Assembly: GCA_903930535.1 (NCBI GenBank)
Contig: CAIYYX010000181.1
Coordinates: 1-43,345 of the forward strand
From: an uncultured Sterolibacterium sp.
GTDB taxonomy: Bacteria > Pseudomonadota > Gammaproteobacteria > Burkholderiales > Rhodocyclaceae
Length of the DNA stretch: 43,345 nt
Reading direction: 5' to 3'
Part shown: piece by piece, positions 1 through 8,770 of the stretch
Layout of the letters: each line of letters opens with the position of its first letter
Position numbering within the stretch: the first letter of the stretch is position 1
Position numbers and translations under genes: made by a program
Notes under the pieces: generated by a model
What the model saw: only the letters and a program-made list of their open reading frames with translations
Told to the model about the DNA's origin: nothing
The model's database searches: none

Positions 1-860
1 CTGACGTCGGGCATCAGCAGCACTTGCGCCATGCCAAGAATGCCGTTCATCGGCGTGCGGATTTCGTGGCTCATGGTGGCCAGGAAGCGGCTCTTGGCGA
101 CACTCGCGGCCTCGGCGGCGACGACGGCAGCTTGCAGCTCTACCTCAGCCGTCCGCCGCTCGGTGACGTCTGTGCCTATGCCGCGATAACCCCGGAATCT
201 GCCCGCGTCATCGAATACCGGATCCCCGCTGACGTTGATGTGCGCTACGCTGCCGTTGTCCTTGGGCCGGGAAATCGCGAAATCCCGGAAGGGCATATGG
301 GCATCGAGGATGTCCTGGTGCGCGCGCCAGCCGGATTCGTCTGGTGCAAGATAGGGACTTTCCCAACGACGCTTGCCAATAAGTATCGCCGCTGGCCCGA
401 CCTCTAGATGGGTATTGTCCTTGCTCTCGGTGCGCGTCGTCAGTCTGTGCTCGGCGTCGCTCTCCCAGAAGAAGTCCGAGGACATTGCGGTCAAACAGCG
501 GAAACGCGCCTCGCTCTCCGCCAAATCTTCACGCTCCTGCCGCAGGGTGGCCATACGCAACTTCGTCGGGCGCAGCAGGAAAAGGTAGAGTATGGGGAAG
601 ATCAGGACCACCAGCAAAGTGGCATCGAGCAGATCCTGGTTGAAGTTGGACAAGCCTGGAAGCATTTCGATCAAGCGCATGATCAGCAACTCGCAGGAAA
701 AAATGGAAGCGAGCAGAATCCAGAACAAGCGCTTGGCCGAATAAGCATCACCGGATTGGGAGGCATCAACCACCGTATTCCCCTGCGTGTTCAAATTATC
801 GTCTCCGAACAATTTTTTCGCTTGCGCGCCTGCCAGACAGGAGGGCAGAAGACACCTCAT
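1..860 (-). CDS. Membrane PAS-domain sensor histidine kinase, N-terminal part (runs off the window)
   Basis: The reverse strand reads open from about 860 to the left edge. Two hydrophobic stretches (about residues 42-62 and 70-90) form a membrane anchor, followed by a PAS-like region (about 115-235, ending [12 protein letters not shown]) and a HisKA H-box, [15 protein letters not shown], with the phospho-acceptor His near residue 265. The ATP-binding and any receiver domain lie outside the window. This is the layout of an inner-membrane hybrid-type kinase that senses a signal through PAS and autophosphorylates on His. The ATG at 860 lacks a clear ribosome site; a TTG at 794 follows GGAG at good spacing and could be the true start. 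The partner regulator is not visible. Kinase identity is sure; ligand unknown. Confidence 0.85.
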   Translation of the reverse strand, partial: MRCLLPSCLAGAQAKKLFGDDNLNTQGNTVVDASQSGDAYSAKRLFWILLASIFSCELLIMRLIEMLPGLSNFNQDLLDATLLVVLIFPILYLFLLRPTKLRMATLRQEREDLAESEARFRCLTAMSSDFFWESDAEHRLTTRTESKDNTHLEVGPAAILIGKRRWESPYLAPDESGWRAHQDILDAHMPFRDFAISRPKDNGSVAHINVSGDPVFDDAGRFRGYRGIGTDVTERRTAEVELQAAVVAAEAASVAKSRFLATMSHEIRTPMNGILGMAQVLLMPDV

Positions 861-1118
861 CTGGTAATGCGGCAATCCCTTATGCGAAGCGTCAAGACTT
901 ATTACCCGGTTGCAATGAAAATACCTGACCCTATCGCGAGGCTTTTAGGTTAGTAATATTTCCCGGGAAAGTATACCCGGGAAACTACGGGGAAGAACAC
1001 TTGCCGTGACCGTTGCAGTTGCGCTACCCGCGAAGGAAAATGGCGGGAGTCGTGTGGATGTTGCTGTAATCCAGCTTATCGTTGTTGTTGTCAGGAAAAC
1101 GCTGATCAAGCACAACCT

Positions 1119-1367
1119 CGTCATTGCGACCGCCGCACTTTTGTCATTGCTTTTGCCATTGCTTTTGCCATTGCTTTTGCCATTGCCAGGCTCGCAGGGC
1201 CGCGGCAATCCGAGTGACGGAAGCGGCGCAGCCCAAGATCGCCGCGCCCTCCGGGCTCGCGATGACGATGTTTTGCCCGTCATTGCGACCGCCGCACTTT
1301 TGTCATTGCTTTTGCCATTGCTTTTGCCATTGCCAGGCCCGCAGGGCCGCGGCAATCCGAGTGACGG
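1119..1367. repeat. Composite intergenic repeat with 12-bp tandem units
   Basis: Two direct copies, 1119-1220 and 1278-1367, share a CGTCATTGCGACC start, a run of 12-bp units CTTTTGCCATTG and a tail rich in CGCAGGGCCGCGGCAATCC. The first copy holds four units (1138-1185, first unit with one change), the second three (1297-1332), which exactly explains the 12-base length difference. Just upstream (1093-1110) is AGGAAAACGCTGATCAAG, the same end sequence as the MITE-like elements at 2934 and 8632, but no matching right end is seen. Open frames here on both strands are translations of the repeat, so about 861-1479 holds no supported gene. Confidence 0.85.
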
Positions 1368-1479
1368 GCTCGCGATGACGCCGTTTTGCGACAGACAAAA
1401 TCACAAGTTTGCGATAATCTGGGGGCGATCTCGATCCAGGCGCATCACTTTACAGTGCTGAGACAAGGAACAAAAAACC

Positions 1480-1839
1480 ATGGGCCATGCGAAATCTCGT
1501 GAAGTCGTTCTCTCCATCAATGCCACTGAAGAGCTAGTTACCAGACTCAATGAGCTTCGCGATGGCTGGAAGAAAGATGCAGGTTCTATCCTGAAGGGTA
1601 TTACGTGCTCGGAGTCCAAAGAAGGCCATTTCGTGCTGATGGCTGCCGAATCGGCATTCACTACAATCCCCGGGGCTTGCGTGATCAAGGGGATTGGAGC
1701 AATTCAACTTGTTGGCACGGAACCGGTCTTTGAGGAAGGCGCTAGTTCAAAGAACCTCGTTCTCAGACATACAGAGGATGGCTGGAAGTTCTCCGTCAAG
1801 TTTGTTCCGCCAATAATTCGTGACAGAAACAGGAAGTAG
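1480..1839 (+). CDS. Hypothetical protein, 119 aa
   Basis: This is a small soluble protein with no signal peptide or membrane segment and no family I recognise. The ATG at 1480 follows an AAGGA-type ribosome site 11 bases upstream. The protein is mixed charged/hydrophobic with a basic C-terminus (RDRNRK), and its base composition is visibly less GC-rich than its neighbours. It is the only plus-strand gene in the left 18 kb and sits directly downstream of the repeat cluster, so it may be a late arrival. It could be a cold gene or a small orphan; function unknown. Coding status rests on the ribosome site, the ATG start and the absence of a better opposing frame. Confidence 0.6.
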   Translation: MGHAKSREVVLSINATEELVTRLNELRDGWKKDAGSILKGITCSESKEGHFVLMAAESAFTTIPGACVIKGIGAIQLVGTEPVFEEGASSKNLVLRHTEDGWKFSVKFVPPIIRDRNRK

Positions 1840-1899
1840 GTAGGCAACAGCGGTACGCGCACGGACTGCCGCTCCACCACCGCGCAATCCGACAGAGGT

Positions 1900-2826
1900 T
1901 TAGCCGTCGGCGTTTATCTGCGTGATCAGCTCCTGCAACACCTCGGCAGCCTTGTCGTTATCTATCTGACAGGTTCCAGCCGCGTCATGACCCCCTCCGC
2001 TCCACTTGAGCATGAGTTCTCCCACATGGGTCTTCGAACCACGGTCAAAAATTGACTTGCCGGTGGCAAATACGGTGTTCTGTTGGCCAACACCCCAGAG
2101 CACATGAATGGAAATGTTGCACTCAGGAAAGAGTGCATAGATCATGAACCGGTTGCCGGCATAGATCGTTCTCTCTCTGCGCAAATCCAGTACCACCAGG
2201 TTTTTGTGCACCTTGGCACAACGCTTGAGTTGTTCCTTGAACTCGCTTTCATGCTCAAAGTAGAGGGCAGAACGCTCCACTACGTCTGGCAACTTGAGGA
2301 TGGCATCGATCGGGTGGTTCTTGCAGTAGCCGATCAAATCCATCATCAAATTATAGTTGGAAATGCGGAACTCCTTGAAACGGCCCAGACCCGTTCGTGC
2401 ATCCATCAGGAAATTCAAGAGGTCCCAACCGGCAGGATGGAGTATGTCCTCCATTGAGAATTGTGCCGAGTCGCCTTTGTCCACCGCCCTCATCATGTCG
2501 TCCCAGGACTCCGGGAGTTTCGTGGTGGCGCTGAAGTAGTCATGCACCACACGTGCCGCTGAGGGGGCATCGGGATTGATGATGTGTTTCTCTTTATCCC
2601 CTGGATTGCGAACAGTTTCGGACAAGTGGTGATCGAAAGCCAAATGGACGCCAGGAACGTAGGGCAGGTTGGCTGTTATGTCATTCGAAGTAATCGCAAT
2701 CTTGCCGTCCTGCATATCCTTGGGGTGGACGAACTTGATCTCCCTGACCAGGCCAAGATGGGTCAGAAGGACAGCGCAAACCAAACCGTCGAAATCACTC
2801 CGGGTGACAAGGCGATACTTGTTCAT
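1900..2826 (-). CDS. DHH-family phosphoesterase (exopolyphosphatase-like)
   Basis: This 308-residue cytoplasmic protein carries the DHH-superfamily signatures: an N-terminal SDFDG motif (Asp11, Asp13), the DHH triad at 65-67 (FDHH), and a C-terminal DHHA1 motif GGGHDAAG starting at residue 277. These Asp and His residues bind the two Mn ions used to hydrolyse phosphodiester or phosphoanhydride bonds. Relatives act on oligoribonucleotides, pAp, cyclic dinucleotides or polyphosphate; proteins of this length are often named exopolyphosphatase-like, but the substrate cannot be read from the sequence. It is monocistronic here, with a MITE-like repeat upstream of its start. The ATG at 2826 has an AAAGG ribosome site. 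Confidence 0.88.
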   Translation of the reverse strand: MNKYRLVTRSDFDGLVCAVLLTHLGLVREIKFVHPKDMQDGKIAITSNDITANLPYVPGVHLAFDHHLSETVRNPGDKEKHIINPDAPSAARVVHDYFSATTKLPESWDDMMRAVDKGDSAQFSMEDILHPAGWDLLNFLMDARTGLGRFKEFRISNYNLMMDLIGYCKNHPIDAILKLPDVVERSALYFEHESEFKEQLKRCAKVHKNLVVLDLRRERTIYAGNRFMIYALFPECNISIHVLWGVGQQNTVFATGKSIFDRGSKTHVGELMLKWSGGGHDAAGTCQIDNDKAAEVLQELITQINADG

Positions 2827-2933
2827 GGCAGGGACCTTTAATCAGTTCATGGAAACCGGGCGAAGAACCCCTGACGCTAAGGTGGTTTGCTTTTTGAGAA
2901 CAGGGGCCAAACTTGAATAATATACAATTATGA

Positions 2934-3025
2934 TTAAGGAATCGCTGATCAAGTACAACTTCGTCATTGCGAGGCCAGCAGGGTCGTGGCAATCACGATG
3001 ACGGACTTATTCAGACATTCCTTAA
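2934..3025. repeat. MITE-like element with 21-bp terminal inverted repeats
   Basis: The element begins TTAAGGAATCGCTGATCAAG (2934 on) and ends ACTTATTCAGACATTCCTTA (to 3025). The two 21-bp ends match as inverted repeats at 17 of 21 positions. Inside are CGTCATTGCGAG and its inverted partner ATCACGATGACG. It has no coding capacity and lies between two convergent-looking gene boundaries. The same ends recur at 8632-8770. Confidence 0.8.
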
Positions 3026-3048
3026 GTCTTGTGGCCCTGGTTTTATCT

Positions 3049-4269
3049 TCACCCAAGGCGTTTCCGTTCCAGCGCTGCCTCAGCCTTTGCGACGAGTTCT
3101 GAACGATTCTCCTCGGCCACCTCGTGGAGCCAGGAAGCAAGCCACTCCATACTGACGCCCGGAATCAACAGCTTGGCATCTGCCAGATCGTCGGGCAGCG
3201 CCGGGTTGTTGGCATCGGCGGCAAGGTGGCGTGCCGTGTTGATGCAAACCCGGGCAATGTTGGCACGCGTGCTGTCGGTGCCGCGGATCAGTTGTACCAA
3301 AATGGCGGGCAGGTGCCAAAGCTCGGAGCATTTCAGCGTCAGATCCTTGAACTTGAAACCACAGCATAGCTCCTGGGCTTCAGCCGAGCGTTGGGCGTCG
3401 CCGCTGGCCAGGGCATCAAGCGCTGCCTGAGGCAATTCCGGTGCGAAGTGCCAGAGCAAGAGTTCGCCAATCTCGGCGAACAGGGATCCCATCACCAGTT
3501 CATCCGGGGAACTGTCGGCGCGAGCCTCGGACCAGCCCTTTGCCAAGCGTCCCGCCATTGCGGCACGTGCCTCGCAGATGGCCAAACCCTCGATGGTTTC
3601 ATCCGTTTCCGGACTGGACAGCAGCAGTTCCTTGAAACCACGCTCCCCTATCTGCATGACCGCGGCCAGCGTCGTCGTCGTCTCGTGGCCAAGACGGTCA
3701 GTGCGTCGGCTCTCAGCTTCGCGCAGCAGGCACAGGCAGAGGAATGGGTCGTTCTGCGCCAGTTCAGCCAGATCCTTGGCACTCACAGGCCTTTTTTCTT
3801 GCGCTTCGATCCTGGTCAGCGCCAGCTTCGAGCGGGACATGACGGGCATATCCTGAGTGGTCAGATAGGCTGCCCATTGATCGACGCGCCAATGCTTGCG
3901 GTAAGCTGGCGGCGCCTCCATGCCTATGGCGCGGAAGGCATCGGCGGAAGCGAGCGCCTTGCGTATCCTGGCCTGATTTTCTGCGGATATGTTCTCGAAT
4001 GCCAGCGAAACATGCCAGGCTTGTCCTATGGACAGACGACCGGTCATGCGGCAGTCGAGAACCATGCCGGGTTCTTCGAGATCCGGTGAGAACTCGATGG
4101 CGAGTGCCATCCCTCCTCTTGGTGGCGTGAGGGTCATCAAGCAGCAACCCGCCTCGGCGAGATGGTCGAGTTGCGCCTGTTGCATCGCGGCACCGTCTCG
4201 ATCGCTCAGGCGGACATCCACTCTTTGCAGCGGTTCGTAGCGGGAATGCTGACGGCGTTCCTGGGGCAT
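3049..4269 (-). CDS. PilZ-HDOD domain signalling protein
   Basis: This 406-residue soluble protein starts with a PilZ-type segment (RRQHSRYEP near residue 5, about residues 4-105), the usual cyclic-di-GMP-binding fold with its arginine-rich motif. An HDOD domain follows from about 130 to 390 (SAKDLAELAQNDPFLCLCLL). HDOD proteins are degenerate HD-domain relatives used in signalling and regulation without obvious catalysis. The combination suggests a c-di-GMP-responsive regulatory protein. The ATG at 4269 is preferred over an upstream in-frame TTG at 4275. It stands alone, with about 200 bases free on its upstream side. Target unknown. Confidence 0.85.
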   Translation of the reverse strand: MPQERRQHSRYEPLQRVDVRLSDRDGAAMQQAQLDHLAEAGCCLMTLTPPRGGMALAIEFSPDLEEPGMVLDCRMTGRLSIGQAWHVSLAFENISAENQARIRKALASADAFRAIGMEAPPAYRKHWRVDQWAAYLTTQDMPVMSRSKLALTRIEAQEKRPVSAKDLAELAQNDPFLCLCLLREAESRRTDRLGHETTTTLAAVMQIGERGFKELLLSSPETDETIEGLAICEARAAMAGRLAKGWSEARADSSPDELVMGSLFAEIGELLLWHFAPELPQAALDALASGDAQRSAEAQELCCGFKFKDLTLKCSELWHLPAILVQLIRGTDSTRANIARVCINTARHLAADANNPALPDDLADAKLLIPGVSMEWLASWLHEVAEENRSELVAKAEAALERKRLG

Positions 4270-4475
4270 GATCAAGTATAGCGAAACTCAGTTCGTCCGG
4301 GAGCGAAATAAGGCCTGGCTTGCGATGCCAGCCGGGTACCGGCGATGTTGTTGCGGTTGCGCGTGATGGTCGGCTTGTTGCACTGGGCAAGCCTCCGCCC
4401 GAGTAATCGTCAGACTTCCTCCATTGCAAGTCGCAAGAACGGCTTTGGCCGAATTTCGACTGTCTTGACGCGGAT

Positions 4476-5093
4476 TTAGCCGCTGCTCGCTGGCGGATCC
4501 TTTCGTCGCAAAATCAGCCTAAAGCCTCGCCAGCACTTCGGCATCAGCCAGACCGCCAGAACAACAAAGAACCCGAGAAACCCAAGCATCACCCAAGGGT
4601 GGGCAAAAATCAGCCAGAGTCCTGACAAGGACACCACATCCTCTATGGCTGACAGCGCGATATTGCTCAATGGCTCAGGCGATGTGTTTATAAGAGCGCG
4701 GCCTCCGGCTTTGGTGAGGTGGCTGCCCGTCGCCAAGGCACCGCCCAGCAAGGCCATCGCCGTTTGCCATTCAGGTCCCTGGGCGCCGAACGCCATGGCG
4801 GCCAGGGCAGCGCCGGCCGGGATGCGGATGAAAGTGTGGAAAGCGTCCCACAGCGAATCGAGGTACGGGATCTTGTCGACAAAAAACTCGACAAAAAGCA
4901 GCGTGCCAGTCGCAGCGAGTACCCATGCGTGTTCCAGGACATGCAGTCCATTCGGAAGATCAACCCACCCGAGCCTTCCTGCCAGGCCGACGACGAACAG
5001 GGCGAGATAAAGCCGCATGCCGGCCGCCCACCCGAGGCCGGCGGCCAAGGCCAGCAGCCCGGCAAGATCAACCGTGGAGGCAGTCGATAACAT
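4476..5093 (-). CDS. DUF4126-like inner-membrane protein
   Basis: This 205-residue very hydrophobic protein has several membrane segments (about residues 9-40, 55-75, 90-120, 150-190). The pattern includes GLGWAAGMRLYLALFVVGLAGRL-type glycine-rich helices, FVDKIPYLDSLWDAFHTF, and GSHLTKAGGRALINTSPEP, all typical of the DUF4126 family of unknown function. The ATG at 5093 is chosen over the GTG directly before it. The C-terminus is basic and probably cytoplasmic. No neighbour gives functional context; repeats lie upstream. Confidence 0.75.
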   Translation of the reverse strand: MLSTASTVDLAGLLALAAGLGWAAGMRLYLALFVVGLAGRLGWVDLPNGLHVLEHAWVLAATGTLLFVEFFVDKIPYLDSLWDAFHTFIRIPAGAALAAMAFGAQGPEWQTAMALLGGALATGSHLTKAGGRALINTSPEPLSNIALSAIEDVVSLSGLWLIFAHPWVMLGFLGFFVVLAVWLMPKCWRGFRLILRRKDPPASSG

Positions 5094-5241
5094 CACTTGC
5101 GTAGCGGCTCAAGGCACCGGGTGTTTGCTTAGTGAACGCATCGGCTCGCGACGTCCTTCATCCATGTTTTCAATCCGCCAAGAACAACCATTGCTAAGGC
5201 GTGCAGCCAGAACCCTTCAGTTCCCTGGGGAATAACAAGTT

Positions 5242-5330
5242 CGTCATCGTGATTGCCACGGCCCTGCGGGCCTCGCAATGACGGGCAAAACATCGTCATC
5301 GCGAGCCCGGAGGGCGCGGCGATCTTGGCT
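5242..5330. repeat. Intergenic CGTCAT/ATGACG palindromic repeat
   Basis: CGTCATCGTGATTGCCACGG pairs with the following GGGCCTCGCAATGACG, and a second CGTCATCGCGAGC unit follows at about 5294. This is the same internal sequence family as the elements at 1119, 2934 and 8632, but here without recognisable terminal inverted repeats. The remaining sequence between the genes ending at 5093 and 5360 shows no gene. Confidence 0.7.
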
Positions 5331-5359
5331 GCTCCGCTTCCCTCACTTGACTCGATCCG

Positions 5360-6790
5360 CTAGAACGTCACCATCGGCTCGGCAATCACCGACAGGCTGA
5401 TCGCCGTGTAGGCGATCATCAGGCAGGTCAGCGGCAGCGCAGCCATGCCGGCGTTGCGCTGCGTGACGTTGTGGCGCAGTGCTACCTGATGCGCCAGCCA
5501 TACCGAGATGACATGACCCAGGACAATCGAGACTATGGCCACATACCACGTTCCTCGTGCATCGATCAGGCCGATGTCGGCATAGCGTCTGGCGGTGCCA
5601 AACAAGTCCCAATGCCGCCCGAGCGGATCCGAAATCAGTGGGATCGCATTCTGTCCCTGGATCAGCAGGCTGGAGAAATTGTGCGCGATGTTGTAGGCAA
5701 CGGCTATGGGCACCAGGGTCGGGACAAAGCGCCGCGCGATCAGCGCGGCCGAGCCGGCGCGGGTGATGCGGGCTGTGGCAAGACAGGTCAGTCCATAGGC
5801 CAGGAGAAAAATCAGCCATACGCAGATCAGGCCTGCGCTGCCCTGAAAATAGCCATTCACATCCATCCACTGGGGAAAGCGTTGCGTCAGTATGCGCTCG
5901 AACAGAGACCAGGCACTGCCGCCATGCAGGCCGTCAAACAGCACGGTGGACAACATGGCAATGACAAATGCGACGCTTCCCGCAGGCAAGGGGGTGGGAC
6001 CCTCCGGCGCCATCAGCGCCGCACCCGGCAGACGCAGCAGCAGGCCCTGCGGGGCTGTCGTTGAAATGGCCAAGGGCGCCATGCTTCCCAGCGTGGCAAA
6101 GTAGATGGCAAACACGTCGCCGTTCTTTTGCCAGACAGTCCGGCCAAAGCACAGCATGCCGCACAGGCTCAATGCCGTCCAGGCCAGCATCATCACGCCC
6201 AGACGCCGGGGCACGGCCGCGATGGGGTAGACCACTTCCAGCCAGCTCCAGAGGAGCAGCAAAGCCACGGCCGGCCAGACCCCCAGCCTGCTCGGCCAGC
6301 GCCAGTAGAAGGCAATGCCGTCGCGCCGGCCGAGACGGCGCGCCACACCATCGAGTCCATCGAACAACGTGCGCCAGGGATCCAGTGCCGGCCAGACATT
6401 GCCGACGAGAGCCGCCAGCAGAGACAGGCCCACCCACCAGATGATCCAGACCAGGGTCGGCGCGAGGTTCATCATGGGGTCGCCGGTGCCCCACAGCGCG
6501 GCGGTCAGTGTCAGCAGGAACAGGGCCAGGGCGATTGCCCGGCAGCCGTGCCACAGCATGGTCAGCAAGGGCTGCGGGATCGGCAGGCAGCGCGGGTTTT
6601 CGTCAGGGCGCGCGGCCTGGCGCGCAAACAAGACAGCAATCAGGAATGACAGTGCGACCACTGCTGCTGCCCCCAGCACAAAATAGCCCAGAGGTACGGG
6701 CAGGTCGTAGCGCTCGTCAAAGCCATGGGCAAAGACGGCCGGCACGGAGAACCCAAGTCCCGCGGCCAGCCCGAAAAGCATCCGCCTCAT
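5360..6790 (-). CDS. Polytopic inner-membrane protein (fenitrothion-hydrolase-like family name)
   Basis: This 476-residue protein has an N-terminal signal/anchor (RRMLFGLAAGLGFSVPAVFAHG) and about ten further hydrophobic segments. Proteins of this look are sometimes named fenitrothion hydrolase in databases, but nothing in the sequence supports a hydrolase active site. The ATG at 6790 overlaps the stop of the upstream cupredoxin-like gene (ATGA), indicating translational coupling; a longer frame extends upstream but would run through the neighbour. Conserved-looking polar positions inside membrane helices (HGGSAW, YNIAHNFSS) suggest transport or metal/heme handling, which is speculation. It is the last gene of a three-gene unit with the cupredoxin-like and LVIVD genes. 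Confidence 0.75.
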   Translation of the reverse strand: MRRMLFGLAAGLGFSVPAVFAHGFDERYDLPVPLGYFVLGAAAVVALSFLIAVLFARQAARPDENPRCLPIPQPLLTMLWHGCRAIALALFLLTLTAALWGTGDPMMNLAPTLVWIIWWVGLSLLAALVGNVWPALDPWRTLFDGLDGVARRLGRRDGIAFYWRWPSRLGVWPAVALLLLWSWLEVVYPIAAVPRRLGVMMLAWTALSLCGMLCFGRTVWQKNGDVFAIYFATLGSMAPLAISTTAPQGLLLRLPGAALMAPEGPTPLPAGSVAFVIAMLSTVLFDGLHGGSAWSLFERILTQRFPQWMDVNGYFQGSAGLICVWLIFLLAYGLTCLATARITRAGSAALIARRFVPTLVPIAVAYNIAHNFSSLLIQGQNAIPLISDPLGRHWDLFGTARRYADIGLIDARGTWYVAIVSIVLGHVISVWLAHQVALRHNVTQRNAGMAALPLTCLMIAYTAISLSVIAEPMVTF

Positions 6791-7170
6791 TGGGGATGGA
6801 CTTCCAGCGTCGCCAAGGGCGGTGCGTGATGTCCTTTGTCGCCCGCGGCCTTGCCGTCGGTCGGATGCCATTCGATGCGGAATCGGCCGGTGGCGAATGC
6901 GACAAAAGCCAGCTCGACAGGCTGACCGGGAACCAGCCTGGCTTCCAGGTGATAGGCGTGTGCATGCAAAGCCCCAGGTGCATCGCTGCTGATGCGCCAG
7001 CGGATGCGATCGCCCTTTTTGACGCGCATCAGGCGCTGCGCCTGCGGCAGCGAACCGCCAACGATGGATAGTTCAAACAGCCTTGTCTCGGCCGCGGGTT
7101 CAGCCGCATGCGCGGCAGCGCAGAGCGCCGCCGCACAAAACAGCAAACGCAGCCCCGACCTACTTGGCAA
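6787..7170 (-). CDS. Small exported cupredoxin-like protein
   Basis: About 127 residues: a signal peptide (LRLLFCAAALCAAAHA) then a beta-rich domain (FELSIVGG, MRVKKGDRIRWRISSD, LHAHAYHLEARLVPGQPVELAF, GRFRIEWHP) resembling the cupredoxin/EfeO N-terminal fold. His residues near HAHAYH and the late EWHP could bind copper, but a full Cys-His-Met blue-copper set is not seen. The start is not an ATG: the best choice is TTG at 7170 preceded by GGAAGG, inside the end of the LVIVD gene. The stop overlaps the start of the next gene. Likely periplasmic partner of its two neighbours; role unknown. Confidence 0.7.
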   Translation of the reverse strand: MPSRSGLRLLFCAAALCAAAHAAEPAAETRLFELSIVGGSLPQAQRLMRVKKGDRIRWRISSDAPGALHAHAYHLEARLVPGQPVELAFVAFATGRFRIEWHPTDGKAAGDKGHHAPPLATLEVHPQ

Positions 7171-8608
7171 CGGCCTTCCAGTCCGCAACCTTGTGGGCCG
7201 AGCCGGTGAGCTGCAGGATGTGCATGCCGGTATTGGCGCGGTCGACAATGTAGATATAGCCGCGGTCATCGACTTCGACATTATTGGTCTGAATCGCGCG
7301 CTTGTCGGAAGTGGCCGTATAGGGCACCTTGGCGGTCCCGGTGGCGAGCACCACCGTGTTCTTGTTCATGCCGGGGACGAAATAGGCGATCTCCTTGGGA
7401 TTGAACGGGTCGCGAATGTCCAGCGCTCGCACGCCGGCATTGAAGTGGGCGAAGAACATGATGCGCTTGTCGTACATGGGTGCGGCGTGCTCGTTCGAGG
7501 AGTGCGTGCCGAAGCGGCCGCCGCGGGAGCAGAAGTTGCCGCTCTTCTCCGGCACGGTCCAGCTCGATATGCCCATGGGCTTGGTCTCGGTGGTGATATC
7601 GACGAACCAGACCATTTGCCGGCCCTCGAGACACTCCTTCTGGATCGCCTCGTCGGTGATGACAATGAAGTCCCGCGTCTTGCCCAGGAGGTTCTTGGAG
7701 AACTCCTCGATCTTCATGCCCAGCAAGGGGAAGGTCGTGTGCGCACCGTGCATGGGCGGCAGTTCCATGCGCGCGACCTGCGGCAAGAGCAGGTTCTCGG
7801 GCGTGGGCTCCTTCGGCCCCTTCAGCAATTTTTCGCGGTCCACGATTTGCAGGACGCCATCGGTGTTGGTGCCGTAGCCGAAGTACACGCGATTGCCCTT
7901 GGGGCCGGTGGACATCGGGCCGTGCACCGAGATCGGGACATCGCCGGTGGCGCCGGGCTGCTGCCCCACCAGGCCGAAGTCGCGGATGAACACGGGCTTG
8001 GCCGGGTCCGACAGATCATAGATCTGGGTCATCCGGTTGGTCCGCCATTGCGGATGGCCGGATACCAGGTAGGCGATGCCGGTATCGCATTCCCAGAAGT
8101 TCTTGTGCGTGCCCTTGAGACCCTTGACGATGGTCGTCAACAGCGAGGGCTTGGCCGGATCGGTCACGTCCCAGACCTCATGCGCCTGATTGCCGAACAC
8201 GCGGAGCATGTAAAACTTGTTCTTGTCGCCCTTGGGCAACTCGGCGCCGCTGCAGATGCGCACCATCTGGGCGCCGCCCTGTTCTGCCATGCCTTCCTCG
8301 CCCGGGATGTGCTTCAAGTACTTCGGCTTTGCCGGGTCGGTGACGTCGATGATCGATGTGCCGTTATCTTCAACAGCCGACGTCAAGAAGTTGGGTTTCT
8401 TGTCGCCATGGTGCCCGATGTAAGCAATCCAGCGCTCGCCCTGTTTTTGAATGACCGGCTGATAAGCCGTGCGCGCCTGCAAGTCGCTGTAGCCAACCAG
8501 CTTCATGTTGCGCGCCTCATCCTTGGTGGCTTCCTGGGCCAGGGCCAAGGCTGACATCGCAAGCGCCGCAGCCAGCGTCAAACATTTCACAAATCCGAAT
8601 TGAGTCAT
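7160..8608 (-). CDS. Exported LVIVD-repeat (beta-propeller-like) protein
   Basis: This 482-residue protein has a clear signal peptide (VKCLTLAAALAMSALALAQ). It has repeated segments of the type TSIIDVTDPAKPKYL, EVWDVTDPAKPSLL, TQIYDLSDPAKPVFI and RALDIRDPFNPKEIAYF, the LVIVD repeats thought to build a beta-propeller. Function is not known; His- and Cys-containing loops (PPMHGAHTTFP, NFCSRGGRFGTHSSNEH) look conserved and could bind a metal. The ATG at 8608 follows AGGAGA at ideal spacing; the longer frame starting in the repeat upstream is discarded. First gene of a three-gene unit with overlapping downstream starts. Confidence 0.82.
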   Translation of the reverse strand: MTQFGFVKCLTLAAALAMSALALAQEATKDEARNMKLVGYSDLQARTAYQPVIQKQGERWIAYIGHHGDKKPNFLTSAVEDNGTSIIDVTDPAKPKYLKHIPGEEGMAEQGGAQMVRICSGAELPKGDKNKFYMLRVFGNQAHEVWDVTDPAKPSLLTTIVKGLKGTHKNFWECDTGIAYLVSGHPQWRTNRMTQIYDLSDPAKPVFIRDFGLVGQQPGATGDVPISVHGPMSTGPKGNRVYFGYGTNTDGVLQIVDREKLLKGPKEPTPENLLLPQVARMELPPMHGAHTTFPLLGMKIEEFSKNLLGKTRDFIVITDEAIQKECLEGRQMVWFVDITTETKPMGISSWTVPEKSGNFCSRGGRFGTHSSNEHAAPMYDKRIMFFAHFNAGVRALDIRDPFNPKEIAYFVPGMNKNTVVLATGTAKVPYTATSDKRAIQTNNVEVDDRGYIYIVDRANTGMHILQLTGSAHKVADWKAVAK

Positions 8609-8631
8609 CCAAGTTCTCCTGTTAGAGATAT

Positions 8632-8770
8632 CTAAGGAAACGCTGATCAAGTACAACTTCGTCATTGCGAGCAAAGCGAAGCAATCTAAGCGCCATGCAA
8701 CATCAGTGGCTTGAAGATCGCCACGCCCCTCTGGGGCTCGCGATGACGGACTTGATCAGAGTTTCCCTAA
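8632..8770. repeat. MITE-like element with 21-bp terminal inverted repeats (second copy)
   Basis: The left end CTAAGGAAACGCTGATCAAG (8632 on) pairs with the right end ACTTGATCAGAGTTTCCCTA (to 8770), 18 of 21 positions matching as inverted repeats. It contains CGTCATTGCGAGC and a terminal CTCGCGATGACG. It is not coding, sits just upstream of the LVIVD gene and probably overlaps or borders its promoter. The remaining bases to 9049 hold no gene that I can support. Confidence 0.82.

Noticed and set aside
945-1461. Several open frames on both strands
   Set aside because: They translate the tandem and dispersed repeats and are themselves repetitive.
6992-8554. Long plus-strand open frame (520 codons) opposite the LVIVD gene
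   Set aside because: Composition is typical of a GC-rich antisense shadow; the minus strand has a signal peptide, repeats and a good ribosome site.
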